Source: Miscanthus floridulus (taxonomy: Eukaryota; Streptophyta; Magnoliopsida; Poales; Poaceae). From it: a stretch of DNA of 64,000 nt. The stretch lies in contig NC_089598.1 in NCBI RefSeq assembly GCF_019320115.1, forward strand, positions 87,931,560 through 87,995,559, written 5' to 3'. Positions within the stretch are counted from its first letter, which is position 1; each line of letters starts with the position of its first letter. Below are positions 53,238-63,609 of the stretch, one piece after another. A program made the position numbers and the translations under genes. The notes under the pieces were generated by a model that was not told the DNA's origin, did not search any database, and worked only from the letters and a program-made list of their open reading frames with translations.

Positions 53238-53668
53238 ACCAGTCCAAGCACGGGGGAAGCTGGCGGCTTCACTAGCACCTTCATCGTCGAGCACCTGGTC
53301 ATCCACGGTGGTGGAGACACTGGGGAAGAGGTGTTGAGCACTCTGGAAGGGGTGCCGAGCACTCCAGCAACAGAGCCGAGCACTCCTAGAGTGGTGCCGA
53401 GCACTTTGGGAGGGATGCCGAGCACTCAGGGAGGAGTGCAGAGCACTCCTAGAGAGATGTCGAGCATGCCAGGAGTGGCGCCGGGAGGTTCTACAGTGGT
53501 AACGACCACTCCAGGACGGGTGCCGAGCACTCTCGTAGCGGAGCCAAGAGGTCTTATAGTGGTGCCGACCACTCTAAGACTGAGGCTGAGCACTCCTATA
53601 GTGGTGCTGAGCACTGCAGGAGTAGTGACGAGCTATCTAGAAGTAGTGTCGAGCACTACAACCGGGGG
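53238..53668 (+). pseudogene. Copia integrase-RT linker, then truncation
   Basis: The segment is made of variants of a 9-15-bp unit ('gtgccgagcactcc', 'gagcactcctagag') that translate as Ser/Thr/Pro-rich repeats, the disordered linker before RT in copia polyproteins. No RT, RNase H or 3' LTR follows. The unit stops at about 53668, where unrelated DNA leading into the CACTA transposase begins. Confidence 0.65.
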
Positions 53669-53764
53669 CCGAGCACACGTACATAAATATATAGTCTCAC
53701 ACGCATGCATAAATGAAGTCTTACAAACACACACTTACACAACCACTCCACGTTCAACAACTAG

Positions 53765-56700
53765 CTAGCCCGCTGTAACGACTTTTCCCTTGACACATTT
53801 TCGTTCCCATGGCAATATGTCTTTGAGGAGGTTCTTTTCCACAACACTGATCTTCTTAGGAAAGTCTGTGAATAGCAGCATCTCATCGTAGTTATTGTAA
53901 GCTTCAACATCATCCACGCCATCAACTCCAATAATGTGTTGTTTCCCGGAGGCAACCACGTGCTTTGTCTTCTTCTTCGGGGGGTGGTTACTTTGTGGGT
54001 CAGACATATAGAAAACTTATGCGACACGTGAAGCGAGCACCCAAGGGTCATCTTGGTAGACTAGATTCTCGAGGTCCAGGACTCTCAATCCGATCTCGTT
54101 CAGTTGGTGTTGTTTGATCCAGTGGCATCGAAACATGGCCACCGTTATATCCCCTCCATAGTTAAGTTCCCATATCTCTTCAATGATGCCAAAGTATTGG
54201 ATCTTTCACCCCAATCCATCGAGAGCCTCTATTCGAACGCCGTTGTTTTGGTTCACATATTTACTGTCCTTTGTGTGGGTATAGTATGTATACCCATTGA
54301 TGTCATAAGCATTCCAAGATGTCACCTGTCTCGATGGCCCCTCTGCCAACCTACTGATGGTAATAGAGTCTGTGGTTTCTCCAGGCGGTATGTTTTGGTC
54401 CTTCAACCATGTAGTTAGTCGTTGCTTGTGTTGTTTCATGACCCAATCATCCGAACAGCCATTTCTCTCCACCATAATGATAGCCAAGTGTTCATCAATG
54501 TACGGTTGCATCAGTTGTGTACTCTGCAAGACACTGTAATACGCCCGACTCACCTCTTTGTAATCATGGTCGATGAACACTTTTCTACCACTGGTGCCCT
54601 TCCCAGCCAGCCTACCCTTGTGACGAGAATCGGGTTTACCAATCCATTTCTGTACTTTTAGGTACTCTTGACAGCACTCAATGACTTCTTCAATACTATA
54701 ACCCTCTATCATGGAGCCCTCTAGGTATGCTCGATTATGCACGTATCGACTTAGAACCGACATGAACCACTCGTAGGACCATATTTCATACAAGTAGCAA
54801 GGGCCCAGCGCCTGTATCTGATGAACCATGTAAATCATGAGATGTGGTACTATATCAAAAAAAGCAGGAGGTAAACACATCTCTAGTTGGTTTTGTGTCT
54901 CCACTACAAATTCATGTAGGTCACTCAGCTCTTGCTTGCCAATCATCTTTTGTGAGATCTTCGAAAAGAAGTAGCACATGCGGGTGATGGCCATTTTCAA
55001 GAACTCTGGCTTTATAGCCCTGATTGCAATAGGTAGAAACACTATCAGCATCACATGGTAATCGTGAGCCTTGCAGTGTGTTATTAACAAGTCCTTCATC
55101 GACACTAGCTTCTTAACATTTGCTGAAAACCCAGTCAGGACTTTGATCCCCCTCAGGAAAGTGCATATAGCTCTCTTCTCGTCTGGTGTTAGGTTGAAGC
55201 ACGCCGCGGGCAGAGTGTATTTTCCATTAGCCTCCGGTACTGGGTGAAGCTGTGGCATCATATTTAGCTGCACCATGTCTTTCCATGCTTTCAGACCATC
55301 CTTTGACTTGCATGTGTCCATCAAGGTTGCAATGAGACTCTCAAAGACATTCTTCTACACGTGCATAGCATCAATGGCATGGGGGACCTCCAAGTCTAGC
55401 CAATAAGGCAGATACTGAAAGAAGATCGATTGTTTCTTGAAAGGTACGCCTTCGACAGGAGGTGTGCTTCTATCTCTGTTCATCCCATCTGGATTCTTCT
55501 TTCCATAGACGACGCGTATGTTTTTCACCATTCTGTACACGTGTTCTCCGTTATGACGTCTCTCCAGAGGGGGTTCAATCTCTGGGGCGTTGTCATAAAA
55601 TCTAAAGAACAATTTGCTGTGGTACTTGTGACTTATCTTTAAGAAGCATCGGTTCCTTAGGTAAACTATCTTCTTGGATGCATCTAGGTACACCCATGTA
55701 GTACCATCCAAGCAAACCAAGCATCCCATCTTTCCTTTGATCTGTCCAGACAAAGCAAACAGCGCGGGATAATCATTGGTAGTAACAGATATTATTGCTC
55801 TACATATGAAGTCCTCCTTTTGGAACGCATCGTACATCTGCTCCCCATGCCTCCATAGCCTCTCCATTTCTTGCATCAAAGGCTCGAGGAACACGTCTAT
55901 ATCAATGCCTGGTTGTTTAGGGCCAGAAATAAGAATAGTGAGGAGAAGGTACTTTCTCTTCTGACATAACCATGTTGGGATGTTGTACATGGTCAAGATC
56001 ACTGGCCATATGCTGTGGTCGCTCATCCTCTCATTGAAGGGATTCATTCCATCGGTGCTCAAGCCAAACCGTACATTCCTTGGGTCATCGCTGAAGTCTT
56101 TGTGCTTCTCATCAAATCTTTGTCACTGACTACAATCAGCCAGGTGTGCAATTTTATCATCATCCACCTTGCGCTCATCATCCCACCATGTCATGAGTGC
56201 GGCTTCTTTAGGGTTTAGGAAGATACGTCTCAAGCGGTCGGTCACTGGCAGGTACCATATTACCAACGCAGGAATTCTTCTCTGCTTTGCATCGTTGCCT
56301 AATGGAGTGTCCTCTGGGGGCTAAGATTCTTGTACCACCTTTTTTGTACCCTTCTTATTCCTCTTTTTCCCCGTGGAGGCTTTGTCCCCACCATAAAGGT
56401 CATTGTTCTTGTATTGGCTGACCCCACACCGGGGACATTTATCTAGTGACTTGAACGTTTCGCCACGAAAAAGTATACAGTGGTTGGAGCATGCATGGAT
56501 TTTTTCAACCCCCATTGTCAATGGACTTATGACCTTCTTCGCTTGGTATGTGTTGGCGGGAACTGAGTTTGGTTGTGGCAGCACCCATAATAGGAGATGT
56601 AATAGATCATTGAAACTATAGTCTAACCAGCCGTACTTAGCCTTCAGGATGAGCAGCTCAAGCACAAAATGTAGCAATGTCCAATGTGTCGGACAACCCT

Positions 56701-57244
56701 TTTCAACACCATACACAGTCTCCTTCGATGCTTTTGTCATCCTTTCCTAATTTTCTACACCTTTCGGGCTATTTAGTAAAATCTCTTGTCTAAGGGTTCG
56801 AATCATGTCCTCCAAATCATCTTCATCCACGATACGTGCTCAACCATCATTATTGGCACCACCTTCGTCGTTATCATCCCAACCACCAGCATCACCACCT
56901 TGTTCATTGCCAAACTTGAAATCCATTCGTGCATTAAGCTCTGCTGAATATTGGGACAGGGATTCTATAGTTTCGTCGTCGTCTTCGTTCTCATCCTCGT
57001 CGTTAACAATAACTGTTTCATCATGATGAATCCACACTGTGTAGTCCTCAACAAATCCTCGCATAATCAAATGTGATATGATGATAGTCACATCTGTCCA
57101 TGCCATACGGTTCTTGCAATCTTTACATGGGTAAATAATTATATCCTTATTCTCTTTCAATGTTGTTGCATGCTTCTTTGCGGCTTCAATAAATTTATCC
57201 ACCTCTTCACGGAAACCTGCCTTGAACCTTAACGAACCATACAT
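53765..57244 (-). pseudogene. CACTA transposase (TNP2-like)
   Basis: Read from 57244 downward. The N-terminal Transpos_assoc domain has 'MYGSLRFKAGF' and 'IIYPCKDCKNRMAW'. An acidic linker follows, then 56740-56321 with 'YGWLDYSFNDLLHLLLWVLP' and the zinc-type 'CPRCGVSQY'. The Transposase_21 domain (56062-55355) starts 'MSTDGMNPFNE' and has 'LSGQIKGKMGCLVCLDGTTW'. The DUF4218 region (55324-54206) contains 'ELSDLHEFVVETQNQLEMCL' and 'YLYEIWSYEWFMSVLSRYV'. Last comes a DUF4216-like end ('FGIIEEIWELNYGGDITVAM'). In-frame stops lie at 55352-55354 and 54203-54205, and a gap or intron separates the N-terminal blocks. The architecture is complete but the frame is not open. Confidence 0.85.
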
Positions 57245-58015
57245 TCAAGAGTTCCTGTACTCCATCTTTTACAACAACAACAAAACAAACATTAAAGGAC
57301 TACTTATTCAAATATATATAAAAATGAAACAAATTAATAATTACTTGAGAATAATTGTATATACTTCAGATATATATGAATATAAATCTAATATAATTAC
57401 ATGAAGCATACAAACACACCATGTTAGAGGAAAATTAATTAATGGCCCATTTATCCATAAATAATTAAAATACATATTTATTAATTACAATAAACAATTT
57501 CAAAGACCACAATTAGCAACAGTTATACTTTACCCAATATCTTTTATACAAACCCTAGTCTAATTTTATTAAACATAAATTTACAAAAACAAAATTAATA
57601 AAAAAACCAAACCCTAGATCTAGATCCACATGCACATGAAACATCCGTAAAACTAACTAATTGTTCACTAAAATCAAGAAACATGGACCAAATAAGGGTA
57701 TGATCTTGTTCCCCTCCCTAATTTACCCTAGTACATTTAAAACTTAGGTCTAATTTACTTCATAAGTAGCTCAAGCACCATAGAAGAGAGAGAAAAATAA
57801 AACTCTAATTACTCACTAACCAACCATTAAAACTTCAAAAAAATGTGGCATAGCATTTTCTTACCTTCTACAACCTCTCCACCAAAGGATTTGAGACCAA
57901 AACCTTTCTCCCTTAGTAGAGCAATTTTTGGGAGGAACCCAAGGCCTCCCCACCTTTCTTTCACGGGTTGGAGTGAGTGACCCGAGGAGGAAGAATGTGC
58001 TGCAGCTGTTTTATA
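57245..58015 (-). other. CACTA 5' leader
   Basis: AT-rich DNA between the transposase start and the subterminal repeats. It likely includes the element promoter and a 5' intron. A pyrimidine-rich block near 57880-57920 could mark a transcription start. No other gene seen. Confidence 0.5.
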
Positions 58016-58310
58016 TGTGGGTCATTTGTAGGAGCGACTGGTGATTGAGCCGTCCCTACAAATCGGAGCTATATATACAGGGGCATTTGTAGGGGTGGCT
58101 CAATCACCAGCCGCCCCTACAAATAGCAACTCCAGGGGCGGCTGGTGATTGAGCCGCCCCTACAAATCAGACCACATTTGTAGGGGCGGCTCGTATCACC
58201 AGCCGCCCCTGCTGTTTCATTTGTAGGGGTAGCTGGTGTCTGCACACCCGAGCACATCACTATAGGGGTTGCTCCATCACCAGCTGCTCCTACAAAAAAT
58301 TTGAACCGTT
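58016..58310. repeat. CACTA subterminal repeats
   Basis: Repeated palindromic units of the form ttgtaggggcggctggtgat and gagccgcccctacaaat occur in both orientations over about 300 bp next to the terminus. In CACTA elements such repeats are binding sites for the element's own DNA-binding protein. Confidence 0.85.
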
Positions 58311-58319
58311 GCTAAAAAT

Positions 58320-58336
58320 CGTTTTTTACGTAGTGC
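58320..58336 (-). other. CACTA terminal inverted repeat (5' end)
   Basis: On the minus strand the terminus reads cactacgtaaaaaacga. The neighbouring base on the far side belongs to the GDSL reading frame. Confidence 0.75.
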
Positions 58337-59621
58337 CGTATGGTTGCGGGGAAACAAAAACCTCCATAGTGGCTCCGTAGTAATCAGCATAGATGATGGT
58401 CACGCCGGTATGGAGCTTACGCAACTTCTCCAATTCCTCGATAAGAAGCTTGTTGTGGTACCATGCAAACTCGTTCAACTGTCTAATGCAACCTGTCCCT
58501 GGCTCGTAATCTTCTTTCTTGTCACTTTGGAATGTCAACAGATACATTGGGAGGCATCCAATCCGGAGATTCCCTGGAACCACCAAAGCCTTGGCTCCTA
58601 GCCCGATCAACTCCTGCAAAAGCAAAAATTGGATGCATCTACATTGCTATCTGTACAATGTTAGTGATAACGTACGATGGATACAGAAGAACAAAATACT
58701 CACTGTGATAGATGAAGAGATTTTGGCGATAACAGGTGGAGCGAAAGTGACAACACTCTCGAAGGGAATTCTTCTTATAAGAGGTAGGTTGTAGTCATTG
58801 CCTCCAATTACTCCAACTATGATAAGGGATTGGTTCATCATGTCCGAGCAACCTGTGCAATATCAACATGGCTTTATTTTTCTGAATTAGCACGGAAGAG
58901 AAACTATGGTCATTTGATGGTGAGGTTACTAAATTCCATCCCAACACACATGTCAAATTAAGAGACGCGCGGCATGTTTTTAGAAAGAAAACATAGAATT
59001 ATAGGCGGCGAAGAAGTAGCATATAGAAATTAGAAACAGCGACCTGAGAGATTGCCGGGGCAGAAGAGGTTGAGCATGTCCCGGAACCACTTCATCTCCA
59101 TGTCGAGGTGCACTACGTTGCCCACGTCAAAACCCTTGTCCCGGAAGAAGTCCGGGCCGAGCGCCGTGGCGCCGCCCACCGCGAAGTTGGCCCGTGCAAA
59201 AAGTCCTCGGCGCGCCGCCCGCTCAGGTAGGGCGGCACGAACGGAAGCCCGAGCGCATCAGCTGCAGATTTATTTTGAATGAACTACAATGGTCGGTGGA
59301 TGGATAGCAGTAGCAGGGGCATTGTGGCTGATGGCGTACGTACCGATGAAGTCGAGGACGATGCGGCCGTCGGTGAAGCGTCCGGTGGCGCGGTGGAAGG
59401 TCTCGCCATAGGGGAGCCGGAGCACGGGATCCGAGTCGTTCCTGTAGAAGAAGCGGTAGTTGCCCGTGTCCGCCAACGAGTCGCCAAAGCTGAACACGCG
59501 CGAGTAGCACGCTGACGCCGCCACCGCCCCAACTAGCGCAGCAGCAGCCGCCGCCGCCGCCACCATCGGGAACAGCAGCCATCTTCCTCCTCCTCCTCCC
59601 GCGGAAAGAGAGGAAGCCATG
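58337..59621 (-). pseudogene. GDSL esterase/lipase gene, truncated by a CACTA element
   Basis: SGNH/GDSL hydrolase of the plant extracellular lipase class. Exon 1 (59621-59344) begins MASSL, has a hydrophobic signal-like stretch and 'YSRVFSFGDSLADTGN' with the catalytic Ser, then 'GRFTDGRIVLDFI'. Exon 2 (59261-59044) has 'DALGLPFVPPYL' and, after a frame break at A5 (59198-59202), 'NFAVGGATALG' (block II) and 'WFRDMLNLF'. Exon 3 (58852-58704) has 'SLIIVGVIGGNDYN' (block III). Exon 4 begins at 58613 ('ELIGLGAKALVVPGNLRIGC') and stops at '..VSPQPYG' where the CACTA terminus starts. Introns are GT-AG. The C-terminal block V with catalytic Asp and His is missing. A working protein would be about 380-400 residues; this one cannot be catalytic. 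Confidence 0.85.
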
Positions 59622-60483
59622 GTTTCTTCTAATCCCGTCGGTTTCATCGGCGCTCGAGACGGGCGTGGAAGAATGAAACTGAACAAGCGCGATGGCGGTT
59701 CTCTTGTCTTGTCGTAGGTAAACGTCAGGAGGACCAGCTAAGTGCATGCAAACTGAAACTGAAAGCCAAGGAATGAAGTTGAGAGAATTATCTATTTGGC
59801 ACCAAAATAAATTACTCTTTCGTATAAGCACTGAAAATTTTGAACTTCCTTATCTAGCACCAACTTGAAATTTTCTTCTCTAAATGGCACTGCCGTCCAT
59901 TTCAGCCATCCATCCGTTAGTTCACTTCCTAGACCATGTTAGTTTTTCTTTAGAAGTACCAAAATGCCCCTCTTTGTTATTTGGTCGCAAGGAGCTGTTC
60001 TGCTGCCCTCCGCGGCCGGGAGAGGCTCGGCGCGCTCGGATTTGGACCCCGGTCGCGGCCGTGATAGCAACAGGCTCGCCGCCCCGGTCACCTCGGACAC
60101 GAACGCGACCGCATCACCGGAGTCATCCGCAAACTACCCGGTACGGAGACGCCACCATCCGAGTGCGGTCTCCCACGTGCGCTGCGGTCTCTTCGCTCGC
60201 TGCTGTCGTCCGTGTGCTTCGGGAGCACGTGCGCGCTAGGCGAGAGCTCTGGCCACCGGACTGCACTCAATGCCCCCACCCATCTAGGCGTACAACGCTA
60301 TGCAAGGCAGCCACCCGTATAAGCTCAGGCTGTTTCGGCAACAACCTAGAATTAAGCTTTGTTTCTATCTTTTGCATGCATGTAATTCTAGGATTAGTTG
60401 CCTTCTTTATCCCCTCATTGGGTTACTTGTACTCAGCAAGGTGGCTGCCGTGGTGGACGTCGAGAGCGAGGCCATTTTTGTCA
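59622..60483. other. Upstream region of the GDSL gene and GC-rich intergenic DNA
   Basis: 59622-59760 would hold the GDSL 5' UTR and promoter; I see no certain TATA box. From 59990 to 60290 the DNA is GC-rich with several open frames of no recognised family. A short piece at about 60425-60470 ('VAAVVDVESEA') may be the diverged N-terminus of the iron-transporter-like fragment that follows. Confidence 0.4.
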
Positions 60484-60690
60484 GGTCGTGCGTAGCAACA
60501 ACCTGTCGCAAAGTGCCAACTGGCTGCACGCGACAGTGCTGGGTGCCAACGGCGAGCTGGTGTTGACAGCATCGATGATGCTGGGCGTGGGCGCCGTGAA
60601 GGTGGACGCGCGCGCCATGTTGATCTCCAGGTTCGCGAGCCTCTTGGCGAGCGCGTGCAGCATGGACATCGCTGAGTTCATCCGTATGCC
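60484..60690 (+). pseudogene. Vacuolar iron transporter-like (VIT/CCC1) gene fragment
   Basis: The frame contains 'ANWLHATVLGANGELVLTAS' and 'MMLGVGAVKVDARAMLISRF', then 'ASLLASACSMDIAEFI', which correspond to the first two membrane segments of plant VIT homologues (nodulin-21-like family), proteins that move ferrous iron and manganese into the vacuole. The conserved acidic residue of the 'GANDGL' loop is displaced ('GANGEL'). The match ends at about 60690, and the remaining three membrane segments are missing. It lies directly beside the subterminal repeats of a CACTA element, so it may be a captured piece or the remains of a gene broken by that element. Confidence 0.7.
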
Positions 60691-60723
60691 AGGGCAGGGC
60701 GGCACTGCCTCAGATTTGGACAT

Positions 60724-61135
60724 CACTGTCGGTTCAAAAACCCCTTTCACTGTCGGATTTTGAACCGACAGTGGCATACCGGCAGTAATGGGGGTTGACA
60801 TCATCGTCAGTTCTTAAAAACCGACACTGATCTACATGCCACAGTATCGGTTCCTGGGTCCACCCGGCAGTGTCCAGTTAAATAACACTGCCGGTTTATA
60901 GTCCCAACTGACAATGAAGGTTGCTTCAAAAGTGCCGGTTCTTGGCTCAAGCCAGTAGTGTTGAACAAGCCTACACTGTCGGTTTATGGCTTAAACCGAC
61001 AGTGTTGTCGTAACCATCACTGTCGGTTCATGGCTCAAGCCGACAGTGATGGTTACGATAACAATGTCGGTTTGTTGCTAACCGACAGTGATAGTTACGA
61101 CAATACTGTCGGTTTGTTGCTAACCGACAGTGATG
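60724..61135. repeat. Subterminal repeats of a second CACTA element
   Basis: About fifteen copies of cactgtcggtt or its complement aaccgacagtg, in both orientations, over 400 bp. The layout matches CACTA subterminal regions; the core differs from the repeats at 58016-58310, so this is another family. The exact terminus, possibly near cactgcctca at about 60700, is uncertain. Confidence 0.75.
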
Positions 61136-61620
61136 GCCCGTTCGCATTTTATTGTTTTATAATTTATTTTAATTTATATTTTTTTCGTGGAATCGGGTTT
61201 CGCTTTATATATGCTACGTAGACGACAGGTCCATCAATATTAAACATTACAAATGTTACGGTTACAGTTCAAATGTTCTTATCAAGATCTCGATCCCTCA
61301 AAATAAAAAAGAAATTATTCGATAAGATAAAACATGCTTCTCGGACTTGTTACAATAATCTGGCGAGCCGCTCTGGGCCATATTGATCCTTGAACTTCAC
61401 GGATTGTGCAATGGAAAAGATTCCATCTTTTTCCAATACCTCGGCTAAGATGAATTTTGCTAGCTCCGATTACAGCGCGACGATCTCCATATCTAACCGC
61501 CTTTTGTGGTTATATTTCTTATGCTGTTGTTCAAAAAAGATGATATCCAAAGAGAAATCAGTAAATCATTTTGTTGAATGATTAATAGATATAAATAAAA
61601 TAGAGATTATACACACCAAC

Positions 61621-62576
61621 TTATTGGCTTCTTCCGATTTCCCGCCGATGTAGCGAAGCATTGCCCACATTACATAAAAATCCACATTCATTGTTTCCCG
61701 CCGACTGTTTTAGGTACTTACCCTCCATTTCAACAACCTTGAATGGGACATGCGTCCTATCGATATGTGTTCTTCGGACACTGAGCAACATTAAAAGGAG
61801 AAACATTAGAAAGCGATATGTGTGATTAGAAAATAATATGTTATTAGGATTGCTTACTAATTCAGCATTGCCACCAGTGCATCCAGATGATGAAATGGTT
61901 TTTTCTTTGAGCCCCACACCTTGATCAGATTTTTGACAAGATTAACACAAATGAAGACAAAATAGTGGTTGCAATCATAGAATCCTAATTATCGAATAAT
62001 CTTAACGAAAAAAAGCATAAAATTAAAAGCCGAGAACACATACACGCAGTTGTAGGCTAGAAGTATGTGGGTTTTATTCTTCATCTTGAATTCATCGAAA
62101 ATAGCAATCAATCTCTATTTCAGGTCTTCCATGTCACATCCATGGAGGCCTAGACATGTCTTCTCATTGACTCGCAAGGGGTCCAAGAAGCCTATGTTAT
62201 CCCATTTACTTTTTAGAATGCAAAATTTTGCTATACACCTACATAAAATCATGGGAAATGCTCAAAAGTTAACAATTTATGTCCCGAGAGAGTAGTTAAT
62301 TGTAATATCGTGCGTGTAGGGTACTTACATAGTCCACAGCGTCAACATTTGTGTATCAAAAGAGCATTTATGGTATAGCTAGAACAAGCACTCCCACTCG
62401 ACATCGAATTTCTCTTCTTCAGGATAATTAAAAACATGTGGCGAACGGATAATAACCTCAAAACCAAAGTCTTCTGTCTCTGTTTTTTGAGCCATGTAAT
62501 ATTCATGCAACTGACGTATATATATTGTCAAATTTTTTATACTCATCATCGGGAACCAAAAGATTGCCCCTTTCAT
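61621..62576 (-). pseudogene. ULP1-like (C48) cysteine protease domain of the CACTA second ORF
   Basis: The minus strand at 61917-61621 holds 'HVPFKVVEMEGKYLKQSAGN' followed by 'NECGFL', the Gln...Cys-Gly region of C48/ULP1-type peptidases, with the nucleophile Cys at 61684-61686. The conserved continuation ('VMWAMLRYIGGK') is in the next frame; the shift falls in the T5 run (A5 on the plus strand, 61676-61680). Upstream pieces at 62576-62379 belong to the same domain. Such protease domains are common in plant CACTA and Mutator-like elements; their role in transposition is unproven. Confidence 0.6.
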
Positions 62577-62898
62577 ACTTCATTGCCGATGTTGTCGTCC
62601 CTTGTACATCATAATAGATGGTCGCGGCCTCTTCCATGGTTAATTCAGGGTTGTCTTCGATGAACTTTTGTATCTTCCTTAAATCTTCATTGTGTATTTC
62701 ATCGGTTCTTGTTGTAGCGTACTGATTCTGTGTTTGCCTTTCGAATTCGGACTTCAACAAAAACGGAGGCAGTGAGGCACAAAGATTGAAGAAACTAATA
62801 CAATCTTCCTTCGAGATGTGTGCTGTAAATTTTCCTTCCATCAAGTTTGTAACGCTACCACTGAACGACTTTTTTTTGTTGATCCACTTTGGGAGCAT
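62503..62898 (-). pseudogene. CACTA second ORF, middle region
   Basis: A 131-codon frame with 'PKWINKKKSFSGSVTNLMEG', 'HISKEDCISFFNLCASLPPF' and an acidic tail. It lies between the DUF8039-like part and the protease part of the same protein. Gly-Ser-rich and acidic pieces at 63188-62898 are the low-complexity linker. Introns are likely but not mapped. Confidence 0.5.
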
Positions 62899-63094
62899 TA
62901 GCGACCGAATCCAAGGACCTTTTCTGCGACTACAAGGATGTCCTTGATCTTGTTTTGGGCTGAGGTGGAGGAGGAGGATGATGACGAGAATTTTGTTTTC
63001 CCAGGGCTGATGAAGATGGAGGAGGAGGAGGAGGAGTCTCTTTTCTCGGGGTTGATGAAGATGGAGTCAGACGAGGAGGAATAGAAGGAGACCT

Positions 63095-63505
63095 CTATCT
63101 TCTCGTGGGTGATGGCAAGGGATGAGAAGGGGAGTGATCTCTGTTGGGAGATGGTGAGTGATCGTCGTGGGTGGGCAAAGACTCGCAATCGTCCTCATCA
63201 TCAGAGGACAATTGGTGGTCAAGCTTAATGAAGCGCTTGCTCCAGACCACTTGAGAGCCCTTGTTATGACCAAGTTTCGGCCTATGTTCCGCTACGGGGC
63301 ACTCAATGTGTATCTTGTTATACTTTTTATCAAGTATTCTGTCAATAGTGACACGAGTGTACCCCTGTGGAATTGGACGGCCATTAATGGTCAGGTCTCC
63401 TGCAGGCCTGGCCTGGCCGAGCACCACCTTGTCCTTTGTCCATTCCTGATGAATGTACAACTTGACATTGATGGGTTCAGTGATGCCGTCCACTGGATGA
63501 GGCAC
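63095..63505 (-). pseudogene. DUF8039-like domain of the CACTA second ORF
   Basis: The frame includes 'INVKLYIHQEWTKDKVVLGQ', 'RPIPQGYTRVTIDRIL', 'KYNKIHIECPVAEHRPKLG' and 'QVVWSKRFIKL', the pattern of the domain that precedes the C48 protease in many grass transposon proteins. It is followed by a Ser/Pro/His-rich linker. The family assignment is from memory of the pattern and is tentative. Confidence 0.5.
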
Positions 63506-63609
63506 ATTCGCATCTTCTTCATCGAGCAGGGTCGATCCACAACTGCTGCGAACCCTAAACTATGGACTAAAGGCAGTAGGAGTAGGGTTTTGTGGTACTC
63601 CTGACCCCT

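Larger units (their letters stand above)
53669..58336 (-). mobile_element. CACTA (En/Spm) transposon, 3' end not identified
   Basis: Class II element on the minus strand. The 5' terminus is cactacgtaaaaaacg read down from 58336, inside a GDSL lipase exon. Subterminal repeats (58016-58310) follow, then an AT-rich leader and the transposase (57244 to 53765). No matching cactac terminus or subterminal repeats are found near 53669-53765, so the 3' end was probably lost where the copia element begins. CACTA elements make 3-bp target duplications; only one side is available here (ccg at 58337-58339, plus strand). Confidence 0.75.

Noticed and set aside
60300..60566. 88-codon plus-strand frame before the iron transporter-like fragment
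   Set aside because: It overlaps the fragment in another frame; only a short piece resembles the family N-terminus.
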